From NCBI GenBank assembly GCA_021307315.1, contig JAJSPD010000003.1, positions 558,001 to 622,000 of the forward strand: DNA of 64,000 nucleotides, given 5' to 3'. Source of the stretch: Bisporella sp. PMI_857 (taxonomy: Eukaryota > Ascomycota > Leotiomycetes > Helotiales > Helotiaceae). Positions 1 to 12,939 of this stretch are shown piece after piece. The translations under genes were made by a program, and so were the position numbers. The notes under the pieces were generated by a model, which was not told the origin of the DNA, ran no database searches, and saw nothing but the letters and a program-made list of their open reading frames with translations. The first letter of the stretch is position 1. Every line of letters starts with the position of its first letter.

Positions 1-1783
1 CATTGAACTGTTTCTACAGCAGTCATTCTGCGAAACCATATCTGCAAGCAGTGTCACCATGCCTGATGCAAAGGTTAGATCTGCCATCGTTGGTCCAGAA
101 ACTTCTTTCGCACTTCCTGTGCGACCATTTCAAATGAATATTTTTTTTAAATACATATCTCATGTTACAATATCTATGCAGCTCCTGGGCTATAATTCCA
201 ACTTCTGCACTCTAGATGATGCTGTCGAACTGTGAATGTTGAGGTGGCTTTCAACACAATATCGGACTTCCAACTCGCGCAATTCGAATACAACGATCAA
301 GAATATCTCGCAATGTTCTTGAGGATATCACGAGCTGTATCTTTAGACCATATTGTGGTCTGCAGCTTTCAATTGACTGTAGAATCTCAAAAGCCCCCTC
401 TGACCTGTCGTGCATGGTTCCTTAGTAGCTAATTCAGCCTCGCCAACGGTTTTGTGTAGCAAGCAAATGTTTTTGAGGCACAGTGTTAATATGTGGAAAA
501 TGATCGCTAATGTTTTCCTTAGCAATTATGCCCCTGGAATTTAGACTTAATCGATCGATCACTTGATATGAATAATATCCTCACAGCCTGTTGCAAGGAG
601 CGGTCAAGATTGTAGCTAGTAGGTGCAGTAGGAGAAAGGCAAGAGCGGATGGATTTATATAGGTTACATGCCGCAGAGAATATTTCTTGCTGGCAGTGGC
701 TTGCGTCAGGAAGCACTGTGCCTGCAGCTGCACTATAGTTATTGCATAATTGGTAGAGGAATGATTGAAGTGTCCGGCAGGTACCTTGGAGCAAGCCAAG
801 ATTTGTTTCGCTTAAACGATGGAGTGCAAGAAACCCCTAAGTTTGCGCTATGTATGACAATCACCGTTGAGCAAACTTTTGACAGTTGTTTGCCTTTTTT
901 TTATGCCAATAGCCTCGAAGCTATCTGTCAAGAAGCTATCAGGCTGTAGCCCTCTCTGAAAGCAGGAAGACGGAGATTTTTTGAAGCCTGTGGGGGCCTG
1001 CCAGTGGAGTGCTCTGTTGGTGCTCAAACGGAAGGATGCGTACATCTCTAATATGTGTGGGGTAACAGGCAGGAAGCCCGGAATCTTCTGACCTCTGGTT
1101 ACGATATGAATCTTTTGTCTGAGAGTGGGCAGTTTTCATCAAAGTCAACTCTTCTATTTAGCAGGACTTGGTAGTCCATTGACTGGGGCTGAACTTCAGC
1201 CTGTCTTAGCCTGTCGAGAAGGCATAACCAAAAATGCAACATTCTTAATCATTTAACGAGACTTGTCTAACATCTGTTTGCAGCAGAGAGCTTCTATTGC
1301 CTTGTATATTTTAGTGAGATGATAGGTACAAGCCCATACCTTGATTACTGCAGCTATCCGCCACTGGCCCCACAGACTCAGAATGCCTTATGAGGCCGTT
1401 AACCTTGAGAAAGACGGCTATGTGTTATGGAGGATAGTACCAACATACTGCACAAATTATACATTCGACTTATCACATTTGAGAATTCATGCGTGAGGAA
1501 CACTACCTCAGTAGCATGGGGGCAAACATGCAAGCCGATTAAACCTGATGTGACCGAAAGAAGCTGTGATCCATCAAATAGACTGTCATCCCACCAGCCA
1601 AAACGGTCTGGTTATATCACGCTCGCTCAGTATCTAAGAAAGCTCTCCCCTCCAGTCTTTGTTTTCAGTCCCTTTTCCACCTCCCCTCGTTTTCTTATTG
1701 CATCAAACAAGGTATGTGGACACTATGGCTCCCGACAAACCTATGTACTTGGGATTCTGACGTAGAATTTAATCTTCAAGTAG
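1..1783. other. No supported gene
   Basis: Only short unrelated reading frames occur in this stretch. None has a recognisable domain, signal peptide or convincing splice continuation. A 113-codon frame at 1427-1765 resembles nothing I know and ends just before the first exon of the following regulator, so this stretch probably includes that gene's promoter and 5' leader. Confidence 0.5.
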
Positions 1784-3283
1784 ATGGGTTCAGGATCCCG
1801 TTGTTATGGGAGTGATAGTGAGCTGGGATTTCGTCGACGCATTAATGGGCGTGGCCAAGGATATCCTATCTCGCATGATCTACCCCAAGGACCTTACATT
1901 GACCACCGACATTCTCACGAGGCACGGAATAGTCAGTCAACGGGATCAGAAACGAATTCATCCGGTGTGAGACGCAGAATTCCAGTCGCTGTTAGTATAT
2001 TTCTACAGGAGTTTACTTTATCAACTCACCCTATTGAAGAATCCATCTTGGCTGAGCCAATCTGATTGCATCTACAGTGTGGCCGTTGCAGAAAGCGGAA
2101 GATCCGTTGTAGTGGTGACACAGGAAATGGGGGACCATGTACAAATTGCAAGTCAGCTGGCAATGATGTATGCCAATTCCTGAGAGTAAGTTACGTTCGA
2201 TACTCATCATTCACTCCATTTAGTGAGCTTCGAGCTTGCACTTACTAGGCTCTGTAGGTTCAATCTCAAGAGGCACAATTCAAAAGTGATGCAAGCGATT
2301 CTTCATTCGAAGCTCCAGCTACAGTTGTCCGACCTTTCCGACTGAGTGTTCCAAATGGAACCCAGTATCTTTCAACTCTAAGCCTGGATGGCTTTCCCTG
2401 TCGACAAAACTCGGTGCCGTCTATTCCGTATCCGATAAAATACTACAACCTGCCATCTTTGTATAGCGAAGTTGCTGACGGCAATGTTGACTACAGCCTT
2501 CATACACCCCCTTATCCTTTATTGGGTCCAGATCAAGTCGGCGTTTCTGCCTACGGCGGATCTTCCAGTGGCTCTGGAAGATGGGTACATCCAATTTTCT
2601 CGGAAACTCTGCTTCAGCCTGGATGCCAGGGAACTGGATATTCAATTCGACCTACCATAGGCCCCGAATCCAAAAACCTCTCACTGAACGGTATGGCCTC
2701 ATCTCTACCCGTTGCCGGTCCCGATCGGGTCCTTCCCTATCCCGCGACCGGCCGTCAATCGCAGGCTCCGCTTGTTCGGCCCATTGATGGCCATGCCAAT
2801 ATCCATGTTTCTCAACCTAGCCGCAGCCTGGATGGTCTTCAGACTTACAATGGTGTCGTGAGCCATGGTCCAATGAACATATTGAATGCTTTGAACGACA
2901 ACTCGATCGCTGATAATTCGCCAATGACAACTTCATATCATGCATTATCTGGCAACTCTGAGACACACCTAAATTACGCCTCTCCGGCAGGTACATCGCA
3001 TCAGGGGAATGAAATGTATACTGCTAGTGAAGTGAGCAGATTATACAGTGGATCGCAAAGCTCCTGCGAAGATCTGCGCCGTAGAACAGCGTCGCGAAAG
3101 CAAAGCCACCCTGACATCGCAGGCACAATATCATCGCCGTCACCCACTGGCACACATGGGTATCAGCCGCTACGAAACAATGGATATTATCCAGTGTCTC
3201 CAATGATTCATCCTCAGCTGGAGATACCTGCAACATCTCGTCAGAGCAACGTTCACATCATCACCGCTGTCTCCGCATCTTAA
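1784..3283 (+). CDS. Zn2Cys6 transcription factor, three exons
   Basis: This is a predicted nuclear DNA-binding regulator of 446 residues. Exons are 1784-1990, 2078-2185 and 2258-3283, and both introns (87 and 72 nt) sit in phase 0. Splicing exon 1 to exon 2 joins a basic stretch (RRRIPVA) directly to CGRCRKRKIRC, completing a Zn2Cys6 cluster with cysteines near residues 70, 73, 80, 90, 93 and 101. The remainder is rich in Ser, Pro, Gly and Tyr and has no middle-homology region. That matches a conserved Pezizomycotina family with an N-terminal cluster and a disordered tail, including an NLSLNGMASSLP-like stretch. The tail looks diverged, so it may be a paralogue. The start is the first ATG in the exon holding the basic stretch; a further upstream exon is possible. 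Its targets are unknown. Confidence 0.75.
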
Positions 3284-4749
3284 TGTCATCACTGAGATTG
3301 GTTGAAGTCATATACCCATTCTTATTAGCGACAAGGCTAATAGCCAGGTAAAGTATCCGTTGCGGCGCCTAGGCCCGTCCACGGCGTTTTCACATTCTCC
3401 GCAGATTTCATAAACTCAAGTTTCATATCATTAAAGGGATCAATAAAGTGAGCATGCATGGGCGGGTTTGGTGTTTAAGGGAAGACAAAATCTACGAAAA
3501 CCAGAACAGAGGGCACGGTGCTTGAATGTTTCAAAGGGATGTATGTACAATATAGGTATGGTTTGGTGGGATAATGATTGGAGAGGAAATTCTGAGTGCG
3601 GAGGGTGTATCTGAAGTGGAGGAAAGCTATCCGAGGAGGCTGATTTGGTCTCTTGTACCTTCTGCCCAATTTATTTTTAATTCATATGGTGAATTCAAAG
3701 TCATCTTATGGTCGGGGGTAGGGCGGCGGCGGGGGAGAGGTTAGTGCTAATGTTTGTTAGACACAGCTGCTGGCAGTGTATGCAAATACGCGTTTACGAC
3801 GCCTCTTTTCTCTTTTTTTTTTGTCAGAAACCTCCTTTGTGAAATTTCGGGCCATGGTAAGTCGATGTGGCACCGAAGCTGTTTGCTGGCTTGCTTGTTT
3901 GCACCTCCGTCTCTTTCTCCTTCTCTCAAAATTGTGGAGCCTTCGCTTAATCAAAAAAAGGGGGAGTCACTTCTGCCTGCGATAATCCTGACAAGGGAGG
4001 AGGGTAGGAAGAGGCTTTGCATGTTCTTCTGCGGGTTAACTCGATAACCATCATCTTCTGTACTGAGAAGTCCACGATGAGCGTCTTTGTTACGTATTTG
4101 TTATTGGTAGTGGAAGGTCTTGCATTATATTTCCCCTTTGTCGCATCATGATCGGAGGGCGGGTAAAAGCCCATTAAATACAAACAGGTGAGCTTGGTAA
4201 CTGTCCAATGGGAACTTGCTCGGATTCTCTATCAAGTGTTAAACTCCATGCGAGTCTTTGTGAAACCAAACGTTATTCTGCCACGAGACGTGAAATCAAG
4301 AGTCGATTGATTCTACGTGCGCAGCTCGATCCCGAAAATTACCAAGCAGATTACTTATGTTTGTATTGTGTATTGGGGCTTGAGGAGGGAGCTCGATGAG
4401 CACTTTACCTTGTGGCTCCTAGGTCGTGTTCTTTGCCTGAGATATGCAATTTGCATCCTGTGCATCCATCGGCATGGTACGCTTTCCGCTTATGTCCTTT
4501 CTGTTACTCCTGTTGTCATAGACCCGCATGATTAGCTTGATGAAGGTAGCCGTAATATGCGGTGAACAACCTGAAGCCAGGTGGAATGCGATGGAACAAT
4601 TGACCAGACCGGATCCCGACTTGGGTAGTCCTGCAACTTCCTTTCTCAGTATTTGCATTCTGTCCGGCACTGCAGACCAAGTTGTTTTGCACTCGCACAC
4701 GTCATGCCTGGCTACTATCATTATACATTTTATTCACCTATTTTATATT
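3284..4749. other. Intergenic, no supported gene
   Basis: This lies between the convergent 3' ends of the regulator and the acyltransferase. It contains only overlapping short frames on both strands and T-rich runs near 3808-3826. I see no domain, RNA gene or repeat. Confidence 0.5.
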
Positions 4750-6186
4750 CTAGGTCACTCTGACAAAGTAATGCTTTTCAAACCACCATACAAGGCACAG
4801 GCATGGCCGCTCAACCACCCTCCGGAAAAGATCAGCCACATATATAACTAGCGGTGCCATTACCAGGAACGCAAGCGCGAATCCTGATTGGTACTGAGCA
4901 GCCGTACTCTTCCCAGTATATTTCCATGCATAAGGAACAAGTGCGTAGCCGAAGGTTTGAAGCATTGGTCCGTGGACTAGGTAGATACTAAATGAGATCT
5001 TGCCCAGGTACTGTGCAAAGGATGTCAGGAATAGCTTCTGTAGGGAGGGCGAACGACCAAGCGTATAGATCAAGAGTAATGCCGAATATGCTTTCCAGTT
5101 ATTGTCGTTCTCGGACAGTTGTGCTAGCCACATGAAACCAGGCGCTTTCTCTGCTGAAACCTGCGGGAACGATCCTAGGTGCAATGCCACCAGGAGGCAG
5201 AACAACAGAAAGCATTTCCGAAGGTAAGTAACACCACCCCTCCTCTTTTCATATATACCGTCGTGGTGGCCAAGGCTTAGACTGGCTATCTGCTCGATGT
5301 CTCTTTCTGCCAGGAACATTCCTCCGAGAAATGTTGACACCTCCCATTGACCGTGGAGCATCCAATAGACAAAGAGCAGTACAAGGAAGTACTTCCTGAC
5401 ACTTGATTGCAGCCTGGACGTCCCAAGCAGGATGACAAAGATTGCTATAGACGCTCTGAACTGCACCGGGATTGTCCAGAGGCTGGAATCGTATGTCGTC
5501 TTGCGTTGCTGCCAGTTCCACACGTTGGTCAACTCGTCTCGAGCAAATCGAGCATATTCCTCCATCTGATCTCCAAAAGAAGAAAACACTGACAGTCCCT
5601 GGGGCTTATGGCCGGTCATATCTTTCGACGGAATACGTAATAGCCCAAGCTGAGTAGTGATGGCGATGTAGAGTGAAGACACCAAGGCTGGCAAGAATAG
5701 TCTCGGACCTCGTCTGAAAACTGATGTGGTTAATATGTTCCCAAGGTTCTCATATGATCGATTCCTGATCAGAAGTAGAGGCTTGTATGAGATCACATAG
5801 CCTGATATCAGGAAAAAGACTGCAACGGATGGACCGGAATGGACGGCTCGGATGATAGGTAGCTGCAACCAAACATGGTTATCTCTTTCGCCATATGCAT
5901 GATAGAGACCTTTTTGCCATGGACGAGAAAAATTCTCGACGAAGACGAGGCAGGCAAATACACCACGAAGCCCGTCTAGATAGGCCGTTGCCGAAAGCTT
6001 TGCGTCTTTTTTCGGAAACCTGCTATAGTTATGAGCATAATACCTGGGCAAGAGGAATTGCTGTAATCGTAAAGAACCGTCATGTCGGAAACTCATGAAT
6101 GAGTCGTTGGGGTATGAATAGGTCTCATATAGAGGAGGAGGAGGTGGTGGTGGTGATGGTGCACGTAGTGCCTGTTTGGGTGCCAT
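4750..6186 (-). CDS. Acyltransferase-3 family membrane protein, atypical active site
   Basis: This single-exon gene encodes 478 residues. After a proline-rich N-terminus (eight consecutive prolines near residue 12) comes the family signature YLDGLRG at residues 69-75, then about ten hydrophobic segments, including the FFLISGYVIS segment that follows the first loop in this family. Members move acyl groups onto sugars, sterols or small metabolites at a membrane. The family normally has Arg followed 11 residues later by a catalytic His. Here Arg74 is present but residue 85 is Asn (VFVENF), so catalysis is doubtful. The first ATG gives a full-length protein. It is divergent from nothing nearby and its substrate cannot be told from the sequence. 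Confidence 0.82.
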   Translation of the reverse strand: MAPKQALRAPSPPPPPPPLYETYSYPNDSFMSFRHDGSLRLQQFLLPRYYAHNYSRFPKKDAKLSATAYLDGLRGVFACLVFVENFSRPWQKGLYHAYGERDNHVWLQLPIIRAVHSGPSVAVFFLISGYVISYKPLLLIRNRSYENLGNILTTSVFRRGPRLFLPALVSSLYIAITTQLGLLRIPSKDMTGHKPQGLSVFSSFGDQMEEYARFARDELTNVWNWQQRKTTYDSSLWTIPVQFRASIAIFVILLGTSRLQSSVRKYFLVLLFVYWMLHGQWEVSTFLGGMFLAERDIEQIASLSLGHHDGIYEKRRGGVTYLRKCFLLFCLLVALHLGSFPQVSAEKAPGFMWLAQLSENDNNWKAYSALLLIYTLGRSPSLQKLFLTSFAQYLGKISFSIYLVHGPMLQTFGYALVPYAWKYTGKSTAAQYQSGFALAFLVMAPLVIYVADLFRRVVERPCLCLVWWFEKHYFVRVT

Positions 6187-8469
6187 TTCTAAAGATGACC
6201 TTTTTCTGAAAATGTCATTGCTGGAACCTCATGATAATGTATGGAGACTAGATGGATGGTGTCGAGGCACAGCAAACGACGGTCACCACGCTGAACTCTT
6301 TTGGAACCTAGAATTTTGGGATATATAGATAAAGGAATAAACGGCGGAGAGGCACAGCACAGGGAACAGTCAAGTAGTGCGCAGCGGCATCAAAAGTACT
6401 ACACCAATGCCGATCGAGGACTGAAAGAAGCCGGTAGATTCGGGCAATGGCGCAAAGTACCGCAGCATAGTCCATCTACCCATTTAGCACGGTGAAGCTT
6501 CGTATCAGATAGTCGAAATTGGCCTGCGCGTTTGCTAGTCAGCCCTGCGACCAGTTTTAAGTGCAAGGAAGCCTAAACAGCATGCAAGAAGAAACGGCGT
6601 GCATGCCACGCCAAACGTCTAAGTAAAGCTAGCTGTAGACGTCATACTAGTCCTCAAAGCTTAAACCTCCTCAAGCATCCCATCAGCCGCCCTCCAGTAC
6701 TTATACCGTTGCATCACTACTGTAGTCCTGGAGACAACGCTTCTAGCCATACCGTTAACGATACTAGAAAAGGTCGGATCTGTATTACATGTTCAAAAAG
6801 AATTGATGAGTGGTCTACTTACTTTCTCAAGAAATCGCCGAAAAGTAAACGCCGCAAAAGACTATTTAAATTGAAGGTACTAAAACGCCAGCAGGTGATG
6901 TACCGCCAAGACTGAATTTCTCCAGACTCCCAGCGCATCCCTTGCAACACTCTTGACCATGTTAATGCCGAACAGCTCCGCGTTGGCAGTTCACCTCGTG
7001 GAAGCCTCATCTTCGACAATTTGAAACAGTCCTATTTCGCGTGGAACCTTGTTGATCTTAGCATACATAGTTCATCAAGCTTGAACAGGCAAATTTTCAC
7101 CACAAAAGGCCATCGACTCCCCTTGGAATCAGGAGCCGGAAGAGACGAAGAACTATGTAGCGCGTTCAGTCAGGGGGAAAAATAGGGGTGAAATTGTGCG
7201 TGCGTGCGTGTTGTGTTGAAGGATTAAACAAACTCTCTTTCCATCGTCCTGCCCATAAAACCTCCTTTACACGTCAGGGATGGCGAGTCATCATGAAGAT
7301 TTGCAAGGCCGGGGAATCTGGAGCTTCCATGGGATGCGGCCCTTGTCACAATGTTTAAGGGGGAGCCATTGATGTGCTTGGACGTGTATCCTTGGCCTCT
7401 TCGCGTCGCGGCTCTCGCCGTTTGAATTAATTAATAGGGTTAGTGACGCGTTAGGGAGATTACTTATTGGGAGAGAAAGAGACTTTCCGTTTGACAATGA
7501 GGAGCCAGGCAAAATAAAACTTTGAAAGGTGGATTTTTCTTCCCAGGGCTGGGTAAATTTATGTGTTGGACGTCGGACTCCAGGCTGGTAATTCGAGATT
7601 CCTACAGTGCTGTACTCCAGGGCCGTAAACGCTGGGTACTGCTCGGCTGCACATATTTTCCGATGAGAAGCTATACGAAAATCTCCAAGCAAGATACACC
7701 ATGCGCGACGGAACTTCCTGCATCAACCAGTTTTCACATGCCGCAGTCTAAACGAAATGTTGTGGTCCGGTCTTTCCATAGTATTTATTAGCTGCAATCT
7801 TGGCGACGTTTGATACAATTTTGACTTTTTGGATCCCTTGAAGCCACCTTGGTGCTTGCTTGTCGCATTAAAAGTATGCGAATGCGAGACTCTCCTAAGG
7901 TTCCCAAAGTTTATATGATCTAGACGCGTCGGCAAGTTCCATTCAGACAGTAAGTCGGATGCGCGGTTTTTTATGTATGGCACATGGTACTTGATTAAGA
8001 TTTTGATGGATCACCTATCACTAGATAACAAAGTGTAAATAATATGGTATAGACATTCTTCTCCTCGCCCTAATCTTCAAACGCCCTTCCTTCGTACGCA
8101 ATATATGATTATGGAAAGCCTTATGAAATCTCGTTAATTCTCGATGATACTCGAGTTCGTTAAACAGTATTGCCTTTAGCAATTTAGTTCCCCAATCGAT
8201 GGCTAACATATCTGTATTTCTTCAGCGCTTTCCTTATTCGTGGAGCTGATCTCAAACCTGTGTTTATATTCGGTGATAGGGTAAAATAGCCTAGTGAGCA
8301 TGACAATGGCCATGATAATGTCTCCAGTCATCAGTGACGCAGGCATCTTCACTCGAAGAACATGGCCGTTCACTCTCATCATCAATTCCTGATTTTGTGA
8401 CTGACTCAAGTCTGGAACTAGGGCCATTGGTTGTCGAAGTTGCGCATCGGCCTCTTATAAGATTCAGCC
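6187..8469. other. Intergenic, no supported gene
   Basis: About 2.3 kb lies between the acyltransferase start and the 3' end of the double regulator. A 133-codon minus-strand frame (7291-7692) and a 62-codon one (8021-8209) have no recognisable features. The part nearest 8470 (8200-8470) is open in two minus-strand frames, so it could hold a further 3' exon of the regulator, but no good splice join was found. Confidence 0.4.
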
Positions 8470-11400
8470 TCAACCAGAGGTTTCCCTTGAAACATATAGA
8501 CTCTCCAACGTTTGAGTGAACCCGTCCAAAAGATTGGTTCGATCGGCTTCCAGATGCGATAGTATAGTGATGCAGGATCTGAAGGCAGATTCGGGAGAGA
8601 TGACCACTATATAGTCCTTCAATCGCACAAGATCCAGTCCTGCACAAAGAATGGTGTGCGCAAACGTCCATGTCATGGGATAGAAATATGACTTTGGCCC
8701 CACTGATGAATCAGAGAGATATCGTGTCATTATTGTCGAGCTTTCTTCAAGGACCTCTTTGCTGCTGATAAGAAAGCTGTTGATCGTGCGCAGCTTATCT
8801 TCAGCAGGAATTGGCACAGTCGAATAACGCTGAAGAAGCAAGTATGTCTCGTAGTACACAAGATTTCCCCAAGATTTCAGATCCGCCAGAGTGCTTTCCT
8901 CAGTATAAATTCTCTGGTTCGCGTCGATCTCAGCATTCCAGGCGACGCTCCAATTGTTGAGCTGTGATCTACACTCCTCAATGGTGCTCTCAATTTTCTG
9001 ATGAGCAGAAATGCGATCAGGATATTTCTTCATGAGAGAATCATGCAGATGGACCTTAATGCGTGTTAAATGGTAATAATACAAGGCTATTCTTCCCTGA
9101 CTTGGAACTGAGCTGGCCTTTGGCAACAGTGGTGACGGATCAGGTCGTTCAGGTAGCTGTGCTGGGCGACCGAATGCAATCGAAACATTGGCGTCTAGGC
9201 AATGAAGCGTTCGGTACATCAATAAATATGCCTGACGCTCCGTTTGGTCACGCTTTGCCATGTTTCCAATATCAACGCAAACCCGCGAGGCAAAGGCGAC
9301 CATCCTCCAAATGTCTCCAGCTTGAGGACGCAGCATCAGATAGATGCATACAAGTAGCGTGATTCGAAACGACTTCATGCTATATCGTCTCAACATCGCA
9401 CGCCCGCTTTTGCATGGCCGTGTTCCCTCTGTGAAATACGCTATCGAACTCGCAGAGAATGATGGATCGCCCTTACTCAAGACTTGTAATGCAATTGCAA
9501 GTATGAGATGGATTATCTGCTTGTCATAAGTATCTAGAGAATTTTTTGCCTCGTAAGCGGTTGTACAAAGCTGTTCAAGTTTTTCCTGCTCGATGATATT
9601 ATAGAGTAGATTGATAGAGTTGTTGAAGATTTCTAGGAGCATGGTCGTAGTTGCCTTTGGAGGAAGAGCTGGGTCTTCACGAAGGATTTGCTTCGAAAGA
9701 TCCTTCAAGTCTTGGTGCGTTGCTTTTGGCCAATTCGGCTGATCTCTCTGAACTAACGTCAGGCATGCTTTGCGCTCTGCCATCTGCGAGACAGCGCTCG
9801 TGTAACCGAAGAAAGTCGCATCCGCAATCTCAGGTTTGGTCGAAATAAATGCGTCCGGTATCTCAATCTCGGAATCATCCATTGTGGAGGCTAACCTAAC
9901 ATGAACATGCGCAGAGTTCCCTGGGGTTTGAGGAAGGGTTTGCGTCGAATTTGTTATTACAACGGCATTCGACCGAGGTTGTTCCTGAATATTTAGCAAA
10001 TTATGAAGTCTTTGCTGCAAAGACTCAATATAGCTGACGAAATAGACAGCAGTTAGCATGATATGAACTCGATAATACAAGGTATACAAGGGACAGGTAA
10101 GCTGGCGTCTTAATAAACGTTGTCTTACCTGCAAGGGATATCTCGAGAGAGTAGTTTGTCCTTGTAAATACAAATATTCCCAGAATCTATGCAGTTTTGA
10201 CACTCAAGCACCTCTCTTTCGCACTTTATGCGACGTGTCCGGCAACGATTGCACGACGGCAAGAGCTTTGCAAGATCCAATCCAAACGGACGTTCTTTTG
10301 GTGGTGACTGAGAGCGGATGGTCAGTGTATCATTCCAAGACTGGGAATCAGCATCGCAGTCTTGTTTAATTTCGGTCTCAGTATGCGTGACATCATATGT
10401 TGCAGATTGCATCCAGTCCATGTTACCAAATCCTGAATCTCTGCCAGATATCCCTGAAAAATTATGATTCGTGAAACTGAAATCTGTGCTAGGGGAAGAA
10501 TGTATCCAGCTGTCATATCTGGAAAATGATGGGATCTCAAAAGTGGGGGTTTGCTCCTGGACTGCAGTGTTCGTAGTTACAAGCTCTGAGCAGGAAGTGG
10601 CCTCGGCAGTTTTGTGTAGGACAATGAGCTCCAACTGATCAGGGTGGTACAAGCTATAAGCCGTTGGAGATGTGTTTGGAATTGCAAGAAACTTGTTCAC
10701 TGCCGCCTTTTCAAGATCCTAACAAACGAGATTCTGTATTAGTACACTTCTTCATTAAGTATTATAACTGTAGATCTTCTGGCATAGGAAAGATTGGACT
10801 CAAAACTAAGCACGTACATGTAGGAATGTGCCAATTTTTATGGCGGCTGGCCACCTTTCAGCAAGAAGGTCCTGCATATTATAAGCCTGATTCACGGGAC
10901 GAGGTGTGACAACTCACAAATAAACCGGACAAGGAGGTGATAAGATCTATCACATTCTGATTACCATATCGATTGTGCATCATTTTCGCATGATGCTTGA
11001 GGCCATATAGTATAATTGTGGTAGCCTCAAACCCATTATGGGCATTGTGGAAAGGGTAGGTAAGATAGCCATTCTTCAGTAGCTCCCTTGAGCCTTTTGA
11101 TAAGCCCATGGCTGCTTCTACGCAAGCCATCATTGACTTTTCTGACGGTGTTGCGTTTCGGGGGGAAGGCCGATGGAGCATAAGATAACACTGCCAAACA
11201 GCATGATGAAACCAGTCAGGAGCCATCTCTGATTGAGACAATGCTGTTTGTTGCCAGTTAATAAGCCTGTTCTCCATATCAGAAGCCCATGCGCTGTAAG
11301 TGTCAAACTGTATAGAACGGCCAAAAAATTGAACTGCCAGAATCTCGGACTGGATCTGACGGAAGCGGATATAGTTGAGAAATTGTAACTTTGTTCGTCT

Positions 11401-12939
11401 TCCTCCGGGAATTATACCATTTGATCTTATATGCGAGTCCTCATACTCGGTAGGGAATTCGGCATTGATATGTTCGTCCTTTAGTATAAACTGCCGATGC
11501 GAGGTAACCGTAATTGACCTTTCCAAACAGTAAACCTGCAGAGTGTAAATGATTAATAATAACAGACGGCTCTTTACATTTACTTACTGTCCAGAAAACT
11601 CTCCGTCGAAGATCAAGAGATACGAAATCGACCTTTGCAGCTTCATGCGGATCTTGGTGGAGGCCGAGCTGTAAAGCAAGACTCACAGCTTCGCCTGCAA
11701 GATGCCAAAGAGACCCAGTAGACGGAAGTAGCTCCGCAAATTGCATGAGTAGAAGAATCCCTTGCAAAGCAACTATCCCCGGCCTAGAAAGGAACTTACA
11801 GTTCTTCAATGCTTCACGGTGCAGAGATTCGCTTAAAGAGACAATCTTGTTGAACTCGTATGCCTTAGATGTCATGGTACTAATCGCTAGTACCATAGAT
11901 ATCATGAAAACACTTATCTCTGACGGCTTCTTACCAGGTGTGCAGTACACTGCATCGAAGTGCGCACGGATATCGTCTTCAAAGAAAATTGGATTTTGGA
12001 TCATGATCTTATCCACAAAGACGTCGAAGAGCCGCTTAGCAAACTCGAACGGCAGCCTCACATCTCTACCAAAATTCTCTAGAGGAGCTTGCACTGATGA
12101 CTCATTATTCGATTGCATGTCAGTTACTGGTAGAGGTAATTCCGTGCTTAGCAGCATGGAACGCTTATATGGGAGCCCTTCAAAATCATCTAGAACTGTG
12201 TTAGGCGTTGCGATGCCTGATATCCGTGCTGAAGTAGCCGCCTTATGGTAAGAATCTGAGCTGGGTACGCTAAAGGTATCGTTTTGAAAAGAACGAATCG
12301 GGAGTACGCTCTGAGATAGATGGCCTTGCTCAGCGTAGAAATTATCAAGAGACTTAGCTCGAGGAGACACAGCCAGCGAAGAAGACGCCAGTTGCATCTC
12401 AGCTTTTGAGATCGACTGTTCCAAGTACTGAACGATACTTTTTGTTGTTTATCAGCAACATTTTCATTCAAGAGAGATCAACAAAATCAAACGACTCGGA
12501 GATATCATGAACTTTCACTCAAGTATTATCATAATTAAAGAAGGGGAAACACCGGGTGTCGATGCAGAGTTGCATAGGAATAGACACCATTGATGAGTAT
12601 GAAGCGCCTAGCAATCAGTGTTGCTGTGGCAGTATCTGAACAAGTGTATCCGTACGAACTCTCAATGATATAAACGGGGAGCCAAATACCTTCGCGGAGC
12701 ATCGCCGTTCCTGGTAGGGTTCAGACCGGTGCATTCGACACCTGCTTGCTGACAACCACTACAAGAGGGGAATTTTCTATCACACTTGATTGTGTTAGTC
12801 ACCGCCTACAGAGAGACTCTGGGAAAGTGAGCCTTACTTTTCGTTTTCTCTTGTGGCATCGCGCGCAGACATTCACGGTGCGGCGCCTGTGGGCTCCAGT
12901 AGTCCCGGATACAGTCGGAGAGGTAGCTTGATATGCCAT
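8470..12939 (-). CDS. Double Zn2Cys6 transcription factor (two complete regulators in one frame)
   Basis: Seven exons join in phase: 12939-12838, 12784-12690, 12437-11588, 11535-10918, 10871-10818, 10718-10129 and 10033-8470, giving about 1290 residues. Module 1 has a Zn2Cys6 cluster (Cys25, 28, 35, 42, 45, 52), a linker helix (QYLEQSISKAE) and a fungal middle-homology region with RRRVFWTVYCLERS. Its C-terminal part (LLAERWPAA) is typical of a regulator tail. Without any stop, the frame continues into module 2. That module has a second cluster (Cys729, 732, 739, 746, 749, 756), a second linker helix (SYIESLQQRL) and a second middle-homology region near FGRPAQLPERPD. Most introns are 46-99 nt; intron 2 (252 nt) is the least certain. 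Met673 or Met676 could start a separate second protein, but module 1 would still lack a stop. It is probably nuclear; its targets are unknown. Confidence 0.7.

Noticed and set aside
7291..7692. 133-codon minus-strand frame
   Set aside because: It has no domain, no ATG-supported start, no splice partners and no protein-like pattern.
8528..8545. tRNA T-loop-like GGTTCGATC
   Set aside because: There is no matching acceptor stem or D-arm around it, and it lies within coding sequence.
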